Shown here: positions 56,901 through 64,000 of the stretch, piece after piece | Numbering within the stretch: the first letter of the stretch is position 1 | Layout: every line of letters begins with the position of its first letter | Assembly (NCBI RefSeq): GCF_018320785.1 | Contig: NC_054886.1 | Coordinates: 2,567,177-2,631,176 of the forward strand | DNA length: 64,000 nt | Source: Cheilinus undulatus | Taxonomy: Eukaryota > Chordata > Actinopteri > Labriformes > Labridae | Direction of reading: 5' to 3' | Made by a program: the position numbers and the translations under genes | The notes under the pieces: generated by a model | Seen by the model: the letters and a program-made list of their open reading frames with translations, nothing else | Database searches by the model: none | Told to the model about the DNA's origin: nothing

Positions 56901-59900
56901 CCACGCTGCTCTGTTTACCTTCTTCTCCTTTGCTTCTCTCACCCCTGATATAAAAAAAAAAACTGGCCGCATGTGCAGGAGTTTTCTGGATGGGCGGAGG
57001 AGAAAAAGACAGCTCTCTGCTGTGAGAGATGCATTCAGGGACAATGGGAGAATCGAAACTCTAGCCAGAAATGCACCCTGGCGGCTCAAAACTTCGACAT
57101 AATTTATACTTGGATATTTGCGATATAGTCATTTTAATGACACGCTACATTCACAGAACGAGGGCGAACAGGTAGCGCCAGAATCTATTTGAGGCGGGCC
57201 TAATTTATTGATGGCGGTCCGCCATAAACACGGTACGGCACAGAGATTACATTACTACATAGAATGGTGACAGAATACTTAGTGCACATACACATATGAC
57301 ATGCAGCCTTTTACCACGAAACTTAACATTACAGTTTGTATGATCTATTAGTGCACATGTACATGTGAGGTGAGGCTTTTCACCACAGTAATTTCAGCTA
57401 CAGTTAGTATGATCTATTAGTGCACATGTAAATGTGAGGTGAGGCTTTTCACCACAGTAATTTCAGCTACAGTTAGTATGATCTAATAGTGCACATGTAC
57501 ATGTGAGGTGAGTGAGATGTATCCCTGAGACTAGGGAAGTCAGCGGCCATAGTGTTCTGGGGCCAGAGCGGGCTTCACTCAGATTCAGCTTTATTGGCTT
57601 AGCATGCTAACACAACAATGATGTTGACTCCAGTTAGCTTCCCTCTCTATGTACAGGAATGACACATAACATACCCCAATACATACATTTTCTAACTATC
57701 ACAATTATGATAAAGATATGTACAAGCTTTGGTTGGTTTTAGTGCAGTTGTGAGTTCACCTACAGAGCTTTGTTGGAGACTTTGACCACTGGCAGCAGCC
57801 TCAGGAGAGCCTCCTCTGAAGCAGAGTATTTCTTCAGGTCAAAGACATCCAGATCTTCTTCTGATGACAGTAAGATGAAGACCAGAGCTGACCACTGAGC
57901 AGGAGACAGTTCATCTGTGGAGAGACGTCCTGATCTCAGGGACTGTTGGATCTTCTTCACTAGAGAACGATCATTCAGTTCATTCAGACAGTGGAACAGA
58001 TTGATGCTCTTCTCTGCAGACAGATCCTCATTGATCTTCTTCTCGATGTACTGGACTGTCTCCTGTCTGGTCTCTGAGGCACTTCCTGTCTGTGTCAGCA
58101 AACCTCGTAGGAGATTCTGATTGGTGGTCAGTGACAGACCCAGGAGGAAGCGGAGGAACAAGTCCAGGTGTCCATTTGGGCTCAGTAGGACCTGGTCCAC
58201 AGCACTCTGGTAGAACTGTGTCATTGTAGACCTTGATGGTGTTTGTTCTTCTTCCATCAGATTAACTCCAGAGTTGGTGAAGTCCAGGTGTCCATTTGGG
58301 ATCAGTGAGGCCTGGTCCACAGGACTCTGGTTGAGCTCTGTCATTGTAGGTCTGGATGTTGTTTGTTCTTCTTCCATCAGATTGATTCCAGAGTTGGTGA
58401 AGGTCAGATGGACATGAAGAGCAGCCAGAAACTCCTGAACACTCAGATGGATGAAGCAGAACACCTGGTCCTGGTACAGTCCTCTCTCCTCTCTGAAGAC
58501 CTGTGTGAACACTCCTGAGTACACTGAGGCTGCTCTGATATCGATGCCACACTCCATCAGGTCTGGTTCATAGAAGATCAGGTTTCCTTTCTGCAGCTGC
58601 TCAAAAGCCAGCTTACCCAGAGACTCCATCATCTTCCTGGTCTCTGGACTCCAGAGTGGATCAGTCTCAGCTCCTCCATCATACTTGACGCTCTTCACTT
58701 TGGTCTGAACCACCAGGAAGTGGATGTACATCTCAGTCAGGGTCTTGGGCAGCGCTCCTCTCTCTCTGGTTTTCAGCAGATCCTCCAGAACTGTAGCAGT
58801 GATCCAGCAGAAGACCGGGATGTGGCACATGATGTGGAGGCTTCGGGAGGTCTTGATGTGGGAGATGATTCTGCTGGCCTGTCTCTCATCCTTAAACCTC
58901 TTCCTGAAGTACTCCTCCTTCTGAGGGTCAGTGAACCCTCTGACCTCTGTCACTATGTCAACACACCCAGGAGGGATCTGATTGGCTGCTGCAGGTCGTG
59001 TGGTTATCCAGAGGTGAGCAGATGGAAGCAGGTTTCCCCTGATGAGGTTTGTCAGCAGCACATCCACTGAGGTGGACTTTGTGACATCAGAAAGGATTTT
59101 AGTTTGGTGGAAGTCCAGAGGAAGTCGACACTCATCCAGACCATCAAATATGAAGACCACCTGGAGGTCTTCAAACCTGCTGAGTTCTGCTTCTTTGGTT
59201 TCAGTAAAGAAGTAATGAACAAGCTCCACCAAGCTGAACTTTTTCTCTTTCAGCAAATTCAGCTCTCTGAAAGTGAATGGAAATGTGAACTGGATGTTCT
59301 GGTTGGCTTTGCCTTCAGCCCAGTCCAGAGTGAACTTCTGGGTTAAGACAGTTTTCCCAATGCCAGCCACGCCCTTCGTCATCACTGTTCTGATTGGTTC
59401 ATCTCTTCCAGGTGGCGCTTTAAAGACATCTTCTTGTCTAATGGTAGTTTCTGGTCTGTGTGGTTTCCTGGATGTTGTTTCAATCTGTCTGACCTCGTGT
59501 TCATCGTTGACCTCTCCAGTCCCTCCCTCAGTGATGTAGAGCTCTGTGTAGATCTGATTCAGAAGGGTTGGGTTTCCTGCTTTAGCGATCCCCTCAAACA
59601 CACACTGGAATTTCTCCTTCAGGTTAGACTTGAGTTTCTGTTGGCATACTGAAGCAGAAGATCCTGAAAGAACAAGAAACAGATGATGTTAATGAGCTGA
59701 TCCTGCTAAAAGTTGTACTATAAAAGAGAGGCTGTGCAGTTCTTCTTCCTCCATCAGTTTCATCCAAAAATCTCATCAGATGTTCAGTGGGTATGTGCAG
59801 AATTTTAAAGCAGAGTGTGGAAATGTAAACCTCCTCTTCACAGGGTCCGACATTAACGGTTACCCGAATGCCCGGTGCAACTTCAAAAAGCCGACGGGCA

Positions 59901-62520
59901 AGCATGACTGTGAGCTTTTCTATTCATTCATTTTATTATTTTCCTCTCTCGTTTCTGTTACTGCGGAGCCCCTGAGTAGCCAGATGCAGTGTGTCGCTGC
60001 CTCTATTGGCTGAGCATGTCTGCTGACGTGCAGACAGCTGCTGAGAGAGGGCAAGGAGTGTTTAAGTCAGTGATACTCAACCCACGACTCTCGAGCTGCA
60101 TGTGGCTATTTAGTGTCCGGTTGTGGCTCTTTTAAGGCTTACTTGAAAAAAAAAACCTTAACTAAAAACCTTTATGAAGGTAAACACTGTCTTCAGAATA
60201 TATTCACTGTAGGTCACATCAATAAATCTGTTACCCACACAAAGAAGACAGGCGATAACTTCCAAATTTACATGTTTATTATTTGAAATCCGTATATTTT
60301 TACCGCCGGATGCACTGGACAGAGGAGCATGTGTGAAAGAACAGAGCAGAGGAAGTCCGCGGGTGTTGCGTCTCTTCAGTAAGCTCATTCATTGAGCTGT
60401 GCTTTCTTGTGTTAAAACTGAAGCTTCCCATTTCCTCGTTTTAACTTTTTCTAACTTAACTTTTCATATCTTATGACAATTGTGCCAATGCGTGTCATCA
60501 ATGAGTATAGCACACACGGATCACGGATCACATGTGGAGATAATGAAATATCTAGTGAAAGTTGTCCAAACGTGGGTGTTTTATTTGATCTTTAATGCAC
60601 TAATGATCATAAACATTGTCAAAAGAGCAGAAATATAAAACCAAAGCTCCAAAATGAGGCAGAGTGAAACGATGTGTCTGGAGAGCTGCAGGTGTGAGGC
60701 AGGGCTGGTTTTAGTCATTTGGAGGCCCAGGGCAAAGACCAATATGAGGCCCCTCCCCCTTTAACTAAATAATTAATAATGAGTGGAAAAAAATTAGAAA
60801 GCATCTCTTTAATGTTAATAAAGCCACAGAACTCCAGTAAATGCCCCAGTGTGAGATACAAATTCCCAAATAGCCAACCATCATTCATCATTTTCTTTGA
60901 AAAGCATCTCACTGCTCAAACTCAGCACATTCTAATATCTTAAAAAATCTTTAGGCCAGGTGGAACTTTCATGACACTCGTGTTGGGCCACAGACTGGTA
61001 TCTCCAAAATGATCACCTTTCAGGGAATGAAACAAATGTATTTTTTGACATATTTTATTGCTTTAAAATTAGTTAAACCCACTGACAGATGTAAAGGGTG
61101 ACCAATAGCACTGATTTATAAAAACATATTAAAATCATTAAAAAATGAGATACAAGGTTTTAGCCTGATGTCAGTGGTAAATAAAATAAAAAATAAAATA
61201 AAAATCGGTGACACATTGTTTTATCTAACATTATACAGACATTTGTATCCCATTAACCTCATGATTATCTACCAAGTCACAGTTTAATATCATTTTAACT
61301 ACAGATTAACTGATCTATTATCAACCTTACATTCCTGGTTTGTATTGTGGCTCTCGCTTAAGTATTTTGGAAACAATGTGGCTCTTTAGAATAAGGTTGA
61401 GTACCACTGATCTGACTGTTACAGTTACAGGGTGGAACTGTGAAATAGCACTTTAAAGGGGCACTATGTAGTTTTGAGGAAGACATTTTTAATCAGACAA
61501 GAAAAATCTTAAGTGGTTGATTTTCACATATTGGCAAAATTTCTTCAGTTTCATGATGAATAGAAGCACCATTTTATACTTGGTGCATATGTAGCAGACC
61601 CCGCCGCCTCCTCTGAGAATAGTTGGATTCATCAGTTAGGAAAAAATATTTCTGAGTTTGGATTATTACCTTATTAGTATTTTAAATATGAAATTTCTGA
61701 GTTTGAATTTCTTCGGAAAACAACCTGGTGCAGCTTTCACATTGCACTGATCTGTACAAAGTTAAATACAATTTTCAGTGGGCTAACACAATAAATAATC
61801 TCGTATATATTATATAATTAAATATAATATCATAATAAATACAGTTTTCTTAAGAAAGAAGTGTTGTGTATTGCTTTCCAAGGTCGACAGGCAATGGATT
61901 TTAGTTCTAAGTATGTTGTGAGCAAAATGTATGCACTTGACAGCCAGAAAAAGTACCTCTTAGACAGGGCAAGTAGGAATTTAGATGGGGCAAGCAGATT
62001 TGGGAAGCACTTGCCCTGAAGCACAAGTAGGCAAAAACCTTAGCATCAGACCCTCCTCTTCATCTCTCCATCATCTTAAATCTACTTTCACTTTTGACTT
62101 TTAAAACTTACTGTTCCTCAGACAGTCAGCCAGCTTGTTCTGCTTCATTCTCCTCAGGAAGTTCTCTGTGATCTTCAGAAAAGCCTCTCTGCTGCTCCTC
62201 TGCTCTTCATCTTCACCAACCAACTCATCCTCACTGGGACATTCTGGGTTATCCTGACTCAGAGCCTTCTGAAGTCTCTTCAGTTCCTTCTTCACAAAGA
62301 TGATAATGTTCTCCTCCAGCAGCTGGAACACAAAGAGAAAGTAAATGTTTAGAGGACAGCCTGGGTTTGACCTGACAGACTGATAGAAAAGAGTTTAGAA
62401 AGATCTCTACATAGATGTGCTCCACCATAAACTGAGGTACACACCATAAATATGGAGTCCAGCTCTGTTTTCTGCTGTTTGGACTGATCTCTGAAGAACT
62501 CTGATGGTTCCTGCTGAACT
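50386..62520 (-). CDS. NLRC3-like receptor: FISNA-NACHT-LRR-B30.2
   Basis: Cytosolic pattern-recognition receptor of the teleost-expanded NLR-C family. NACHT proteins of this type bind ATP and oligomerise, and the LRR and B30.2 parts are thought to sense ligands. Readable exons in gene order are 62520-62445, 62322-62112, 59663-57764, 55984-55817, 55722-55555, 55459-55286, 54543-54376 and 50980 (or 50933)-50386. Internal exon phases agree through the last LRR exon. Motifs include Walker A GVAGIGKT, Walker [11 protein letters not shown], four LRR units beginning LSGC/LSVC, and a PRY-SPRY with [23 protein letters not shown] core. The true first exon is uncertain, and a candidate carries a stop codon. 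Oddities are a 40-residue repeat in the NACHT exon and an ambiguous acceptor for B30.2. Large families of near-copies exist in fish, so a recent pseudogene cannot be excluded, but all major exons are open. Confidence 0.85.
51007..51248. other. NLR intron, no feature seen
   Basis: No repeat or coding sequence recognised. Confidence 0.5.
51249..51340 (+). mobile_element. RTE LINE scrap
   Basis: The plus-strand translation [20 protein letters not shown] matches the [20 protein letters not shown] stretch of the RTE copy at 52478-53400. Only about 30 codons remain, in the opposite orientation to that copy. Confidence 0.6.
51341..52477. other. NLR intron, non-coding
   Basis: No gene or recognised repeat. 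The 51926-52189 opening has no motif. Confidence 0.45.
52478..53400 (-). mobile_element. RTE-type LINE, 5'-truncated, in NLR intron
   Basis: A 237-codon minus-strand frame (52679-53392) encodes the RT palm/thumb and C-terminus. Stretches are [31 protein letters not shown] with the catalytic [61 protein letters not shown] and [12 protein letters not shown]. The 3' tail is an ATCC repeat (CCATCCATCCATCC, plus reading) typical of RTE. The frame is uninterrupted, so the insertion is fairly recent. It lies in the same orientation as the host gene. Confidence 0.9.
53401..53758. mobile_element. Dispersed fish repeat, unclassified
   Basis: Words such as CCACGCCGCATTGATGAAG, TTCATGCAAAAGGAGGC, TTTCTGTTTAAAATATCC and ATGCCATAATCATCAAC, ending AAATTTTTTGAGATGTACCTG, belong to a repeat I recognise as common in teleosts. 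Class uncertain. Confidence 0.5.
53759..54375. other. NLR intron, no feature seen
   Basis: No recognised repeat or coding sequence. Confidence 0.5.
54376..54543 (-). other. NLR LRR exon 4 (terminal LRR)
   Basis: Acceptor GTGCCTGTAG, donor CACTGAG/GTACAG. Reads [40 protein letters not shown] and [11 protein letters not shown]. The LVTEEGC and SYNHPG words mark the family's last LRR. If the donor were not used, the frame would run on 45 codons to a stop at 54231 with no recognisable domain. Confidence 0.85.
54650..55215 (-). mobile_element. Internally deleted CR1-superfamily LINE in NLR intron
   Basis: The minus-strand reading first gives an RT N-terminal stretch: [20 protein letters not shown], then after a frameshift [17 protein letters not shown]. 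It then passes directly to a C-terminal style [12 protein letters not shown] segment and a 3' tail with AAGACCAACTTTATCGTTCC (plus reading). The palm with FADD is missing. Confidence 0.65.
55286..55459 (-). other. NLR LRR exon 3
   Basis: Acceptor CTGTTTCAG, donor CTCTCAG/GTTAGT. Reads [40 protein letters not shown] and [11 protein letters not shown]. 174 bp, the standard 58-codon family unit, two codons longer than exons 1 and 2. Confidence 0.9.
55555..55722 (-). other. NLR LRR exon 2
   Basis: Acceptor CTGTTTCAG, donor CTCTCAG/GTAAGG. Nearly the same sequence as LRR exon 1, including the [17 protein letters not shown] stretch and flanking intron. This shows a recent exon duplication of about 262 bp including intron sequence. 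Confidence 0.9.
55817..55984 (-). other. NLR LRR exon 1
   Basis: Acceptor CTGTTTCAG, donor CTCTCAG/GTCAGG. Reads [20 protein letters not shown], then a [20 protein letters not shown] unit and a [10 protein letters not shown] end. 168 bp, phase-compatible with its neighbours. Confidence 0.9.
55985..57280. other. NLR intron with homopolymer tracts
   Basis: Contains poly-G at 56011-56023 and poly-A at 56299-56320. No gene or mobile element recognised; the 56886-57089 opening has no motif. Confidence 0.5.
57281..57515. repeat. 69-bp tandem repeat, three full copies plus part
   Basis: AGTGCACAT starts units at 57281, 57350, 57419 and 57488, exactly 69 bases apart. The second and third units are nearly identical and the first is more diverged. 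Each contains GCACATGTACATGTG and GGCTTTTCACCACAGTAAT. Confidence 0.95.
57516..57763. other. NLR intron next to NACHT donor
   Basis: GATTCAGCTTTATTGGCTTA at about 57580 resembles a LINE/SINE 3' tail, but no more of an element is visible. Confidence 0.3.
57764..59663 (-). other. NLR FISNA-NACHT exon (633 codons)
   Basis: Acceptor AAGAACTTTCAG-type site before 59663; donor AAAGCTCT/GTAGGT at 57764. FISNA begins near [20 protein letters not shown] and runs to [16 protein letters not shown] landmarks counted from the internal Met at 59601 are GVAGIGKT (77-84), [15 protein letters not shown] (147-161), [10 protein letters not shown] (197-206), and a winged-helix/NOD2-like region with [17 protein letters not shown] (381-397). 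The C-terminal part ends [19 protein letters not shown] and VVKVSNKAL. Residues 401-480 are two copies of a 40-residue unit. The open frame has no stop or frameshift, consistent with a functional exon. Confidence 0.93.
58162..58401 (-). repeat. 120-bp in-frame tandem duplication in NACHT exon
   Basis: Residues 401-440 start [20 protein letters not shown] and residues 441-480 start [20 protein letters not shown]. Both end PNGHLD. The copies differ at about a dozen residues, so the duplication is not brand new, and the reading frame has been kept. Confidence 0.95.
59664..60067. other. NLR intron, no feature seen
   Basis: No recognised repeat or coding sequence. Confidence 0.5.
60068..61409. 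mobile_element. hAT-like element (CAGTGATACTCAACC ends)
   Basis: The left end CAGTGATACTCAACCC and the right end read inward, CAGTGGTACTCAACC, are matched inverted termini. GTGGCTCTTTTA and GTGGCTCTTTAG words lie just inside each. The flanking 8-mers (GTTTAAGT, ATCTGACT) do not match. A CAGGGCTGGTTTTAGTC start at 60702 with GAGGCCCAGGGC suggests another hAT fragment inserted inside. Confidence 0.6.
61410..62111. other. NLR intron, no feature seen
   Basis: GGGGCACTATGTAGTTTTG at about 61455 is a word common in fish repeats, but no element is delimited. Confidence 0.4.
62112..62322 (-). other. NLR N-terminal helical exon
   Basis: Acceptor GTGTTCCAG before 62322; donor AGGAACA/GTAAGT at 62112. 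It encodes [19 protein letters not shown], an acidic stretch ([17 protein letters not shown]), and [20 protein letters not shown] plus CLRN. The amphipathic, charged helices are typical of this family. It ends with one base of a codon, matching the two-base start of the NACHT exon. Confidence 0.85.
62445..62520 (-). other. NLR N-terminal short exon
   Basis: Acceptor TTTCTACAG before 62520; donor TTTATG/GTGTGT at 62445. After one base of a split codon it reads [16 protein letters not shown] and then KTELDSIFM. This is the conserved short exon found before the LLEEN exon in fish NLRC3-like genes. Confidence 0.75.
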
Positions 62521-62699
62521 CTGTAGAAACAAAATCAGCTTTAAGGACATTTAACCACACAGCTTTAAAGGTCAACAACATGGCACGGCTTAAATGTAGG
62601 GGCTTTAAATCATTATTACAATTTTACTATGGGATGGATGTATGCATGTTGAAAGAGATCAGTTCATCAATAACTAACCCCTTAACACCTCTGAATTGA

Positions 62700-62823
62700 A
62701 ACCCCATCGGTTCAAAGGAGGTCTCCGAAATCTTGGCAGTCTGCTGTGGTGGTCCCTAGACTCAAAGACGGAGACCTTCCTCTTGTCAACTACAGGCTAC
62801 TTTACAGAGTTTGATCTCTGCTC
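62700..62823 (-). other. Candidate NLR leader exon with early stop
   Basis: A TTGTTTTTCAG acceptor precedes GGTCATGATGGAGCAGAG. In that frame MMEQRSNSVK is followed by TAG, after which the same frame stays open for about 30 codons (VVDKRKVSVFESRDHH, then RLPRFRRPPLNRWGF) to a possible donor. The position and acceptor suit the first coding exon, and the stop would then be a disabling mutation. Alternatively this is untranslated leader. I could not match the donor phase to the next exon. Confidence 0.3.
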
Positions 62824-64000
62824 CATCATGACCCTGAAAAACAACAAATGTTTAATTACAGAATTGTTTATATAGAGATAATTTTATATGTAGAAGATAT
62901 GTTTAATATAGAGAGGATATGAATAATTAGGGAGATCATATGTAAATCGTAAGGGTGTGATGAGACTTATTTCACGAGATGAGATTTTACACTTTTTTTG
63001 ATTATGGAAAAAAATACATGAGTGGAAAATACGTCCTTTATACAGCTGAAGGTTATAATTTCAAAGTAATTCATGTCTATTCAGAAATGTTTAAACTAAC
63101 TTCTCTTGTACTGAATAAGCCATCAATGCTTACACAGTTTGTTCAACTCTGAGTCAAACTGAACATTTTACTGCTCTTTAAATCAGAACTTTCATTTTAA
63201 TAGTCTACCATCTTTAATTCACCACATTGTCCCCTCATTGCTACAATTATAAGTAGAAAAAAATCATCTAGAATTTTTTTTAAGTTTTCGAAAAACTGTT
63301 TACAACAGACTGAAATATAAAGAGCTGCATGAGTAAAACTATTTCTCATCCTCTTTAAGGACATTCATATTTTAAACACTAAAGAAATCTTTCTGACAAT
63401 AAAAAGTTTGCTTTTTTACAGTGATTTACAGAAACAGATTATTTTATTGTTTGGTGGTCGTTTCTCTGATAGGAGCGCTGACAGTGTTGGACACGACACA
63501 CAGATGAGTGTGTGTGTTAATGTGTGTGCTCTGCTCTGCCTGTCAGACAACAAGCAGGGCGCGTTTAACTGGCGCTAAAACTTCAGTCTTAGAGTTAACA
63601 GTGGTCTCAATAGTCGTGTTTCCATCAGGGGGTCCGGTTTGATTCAGTATGGTTTGGTATGGTTTGGTACGCTATACCTCAAAATAGTTAGCATTTCCAC
63701 AGACACCTGTGCTCTCACTTGGTGGGCAGCTGTAAAGGCTATGAATGTGAAGTCACAGTCAGCGTGAGTCTGCTGGTCCAGCCGCAGAGTTGTAGAAAGG
63801 ATGAGAGACGGAAATCAGTAGGGAATAAGCATCAAACAGCTTTATTTCAGCTGAAAGTGCATTAAAAAATAACTAAAAATTATGTTAACTGCTGTCAGTA
63901 CAGATCCTCAGCTGATGGAATACATGATCTCGTTTGAAAATATTCTGCAGCCTTGAAGTTTAACAAACATGTTCACCAACAGAGCAATGTTTTCAGAAGT
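62824..64000. other. 5' flank or first intron of the NLR gene
   Basis: No coding sequence recognised. A GTGTTTCCATCAGGGGG and GGTTTGGTATGGTTTGGTA segment at 63616-63675 looks like a fragment of a DNA transposon end. The promoter is not identified and may lie outside the window. Confidence 0.4.

Noticed and set aside
57917..59652. Plus-strand openings opposite the NACHT exon
   Set aside because: Antisense shadows of a long conserved coding exon.
1..64000. CRISPR arrays, operons, bacterial promoters or prophage
   Set aside because: Introns, splice sites, vertebrate gene families and fish transposons show a eukaryotic nuclear sequence; the tandem arrays here have no spacer structure.
1..64000. 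tRNA or rRNA genes
   Set aside because: No cloverleaf-like A/B box arrangement or rRNA-like stretch was noticed on reading; a covariance-model scan would be needed to exclude small degenerate copies.

Overview
The window is vertebrate nuclear DNA, almost certainly from a teleost fish. Three things show this: long AT-rich non-coding stretches; spliced genes on the minus strand, one with the teleost-expanded FISNA-NACHT-LRR-B30.2 (NLRC3-like) architecture; and a dense, nested load of fish-type transposons (hAT, piggyBac-like, Tc1-like, and L2/CR1-, RTE- and jockey-type LINEs). There are no bacterial features. Most short ORFs are chance openings or transposon remnants.

Layout. 1-14350 holds an ATGG microsatellite, then nested hAT-type elements (about 1890-4515 and 6885-8000), a perfect 19-bp hairpin (8392-8433) and a 2-kb satellite built on AGCTA words (about 10545-12540). 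14354-22888 is a recent, nearly identical tandem duplication with a 4.26-kb unit. Its right breakpoint lies inside a LINE that itself sits inside a hAT element. 25240-31420 is a jockey/CR1-like LINE on the plus strand, split by very large TACT/CTTA arrays. One LINE segment is repeated beside these arrays, and an L2-type LINE is inserted into one of them. 31668-34860 carries a three-coding-exon class A GPCR on the minus strand. 35240-38360 holds a Tc1 remnant, an AT microsatellite, a heat-shock-element-bearing fragment and further hAT remnants. 39590-50385 is mostly mobile elements, including a piggyBac-like element nested in a hAT with both target-site duplications readable, and a 28-bp minisatellite.

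50386-62520 is an NLRC3-like innate immune receptor gene on the minus strand. Its exons in order are two short N-terminal exons, a large FISNA/NACHT exon, four LRR exons and a PRY/SPRY (B30.2) exon. Introns contain an RTE LINE, an internally deleted LINE, a 69-bp repeat and hAT elements. The NACHT exon carries an in-frame 40-residue tandem duplication.

The two real genes are independent. The GPCR would act at the plasma membrane and the NLR in the cytosol, and nothing in the sequence ties them to one pathway. The strongest second-look items are the GPCR's missing canonical residues, the NLR repeat and splice-phase question, the nested transposons with dated insertion order, and the satellite and tetranucleotide arrays. 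Coordinates of exons come from reading splice signals and checking phase by eye; transposon family names come from recognising termini and protein motifs, not from a database search.
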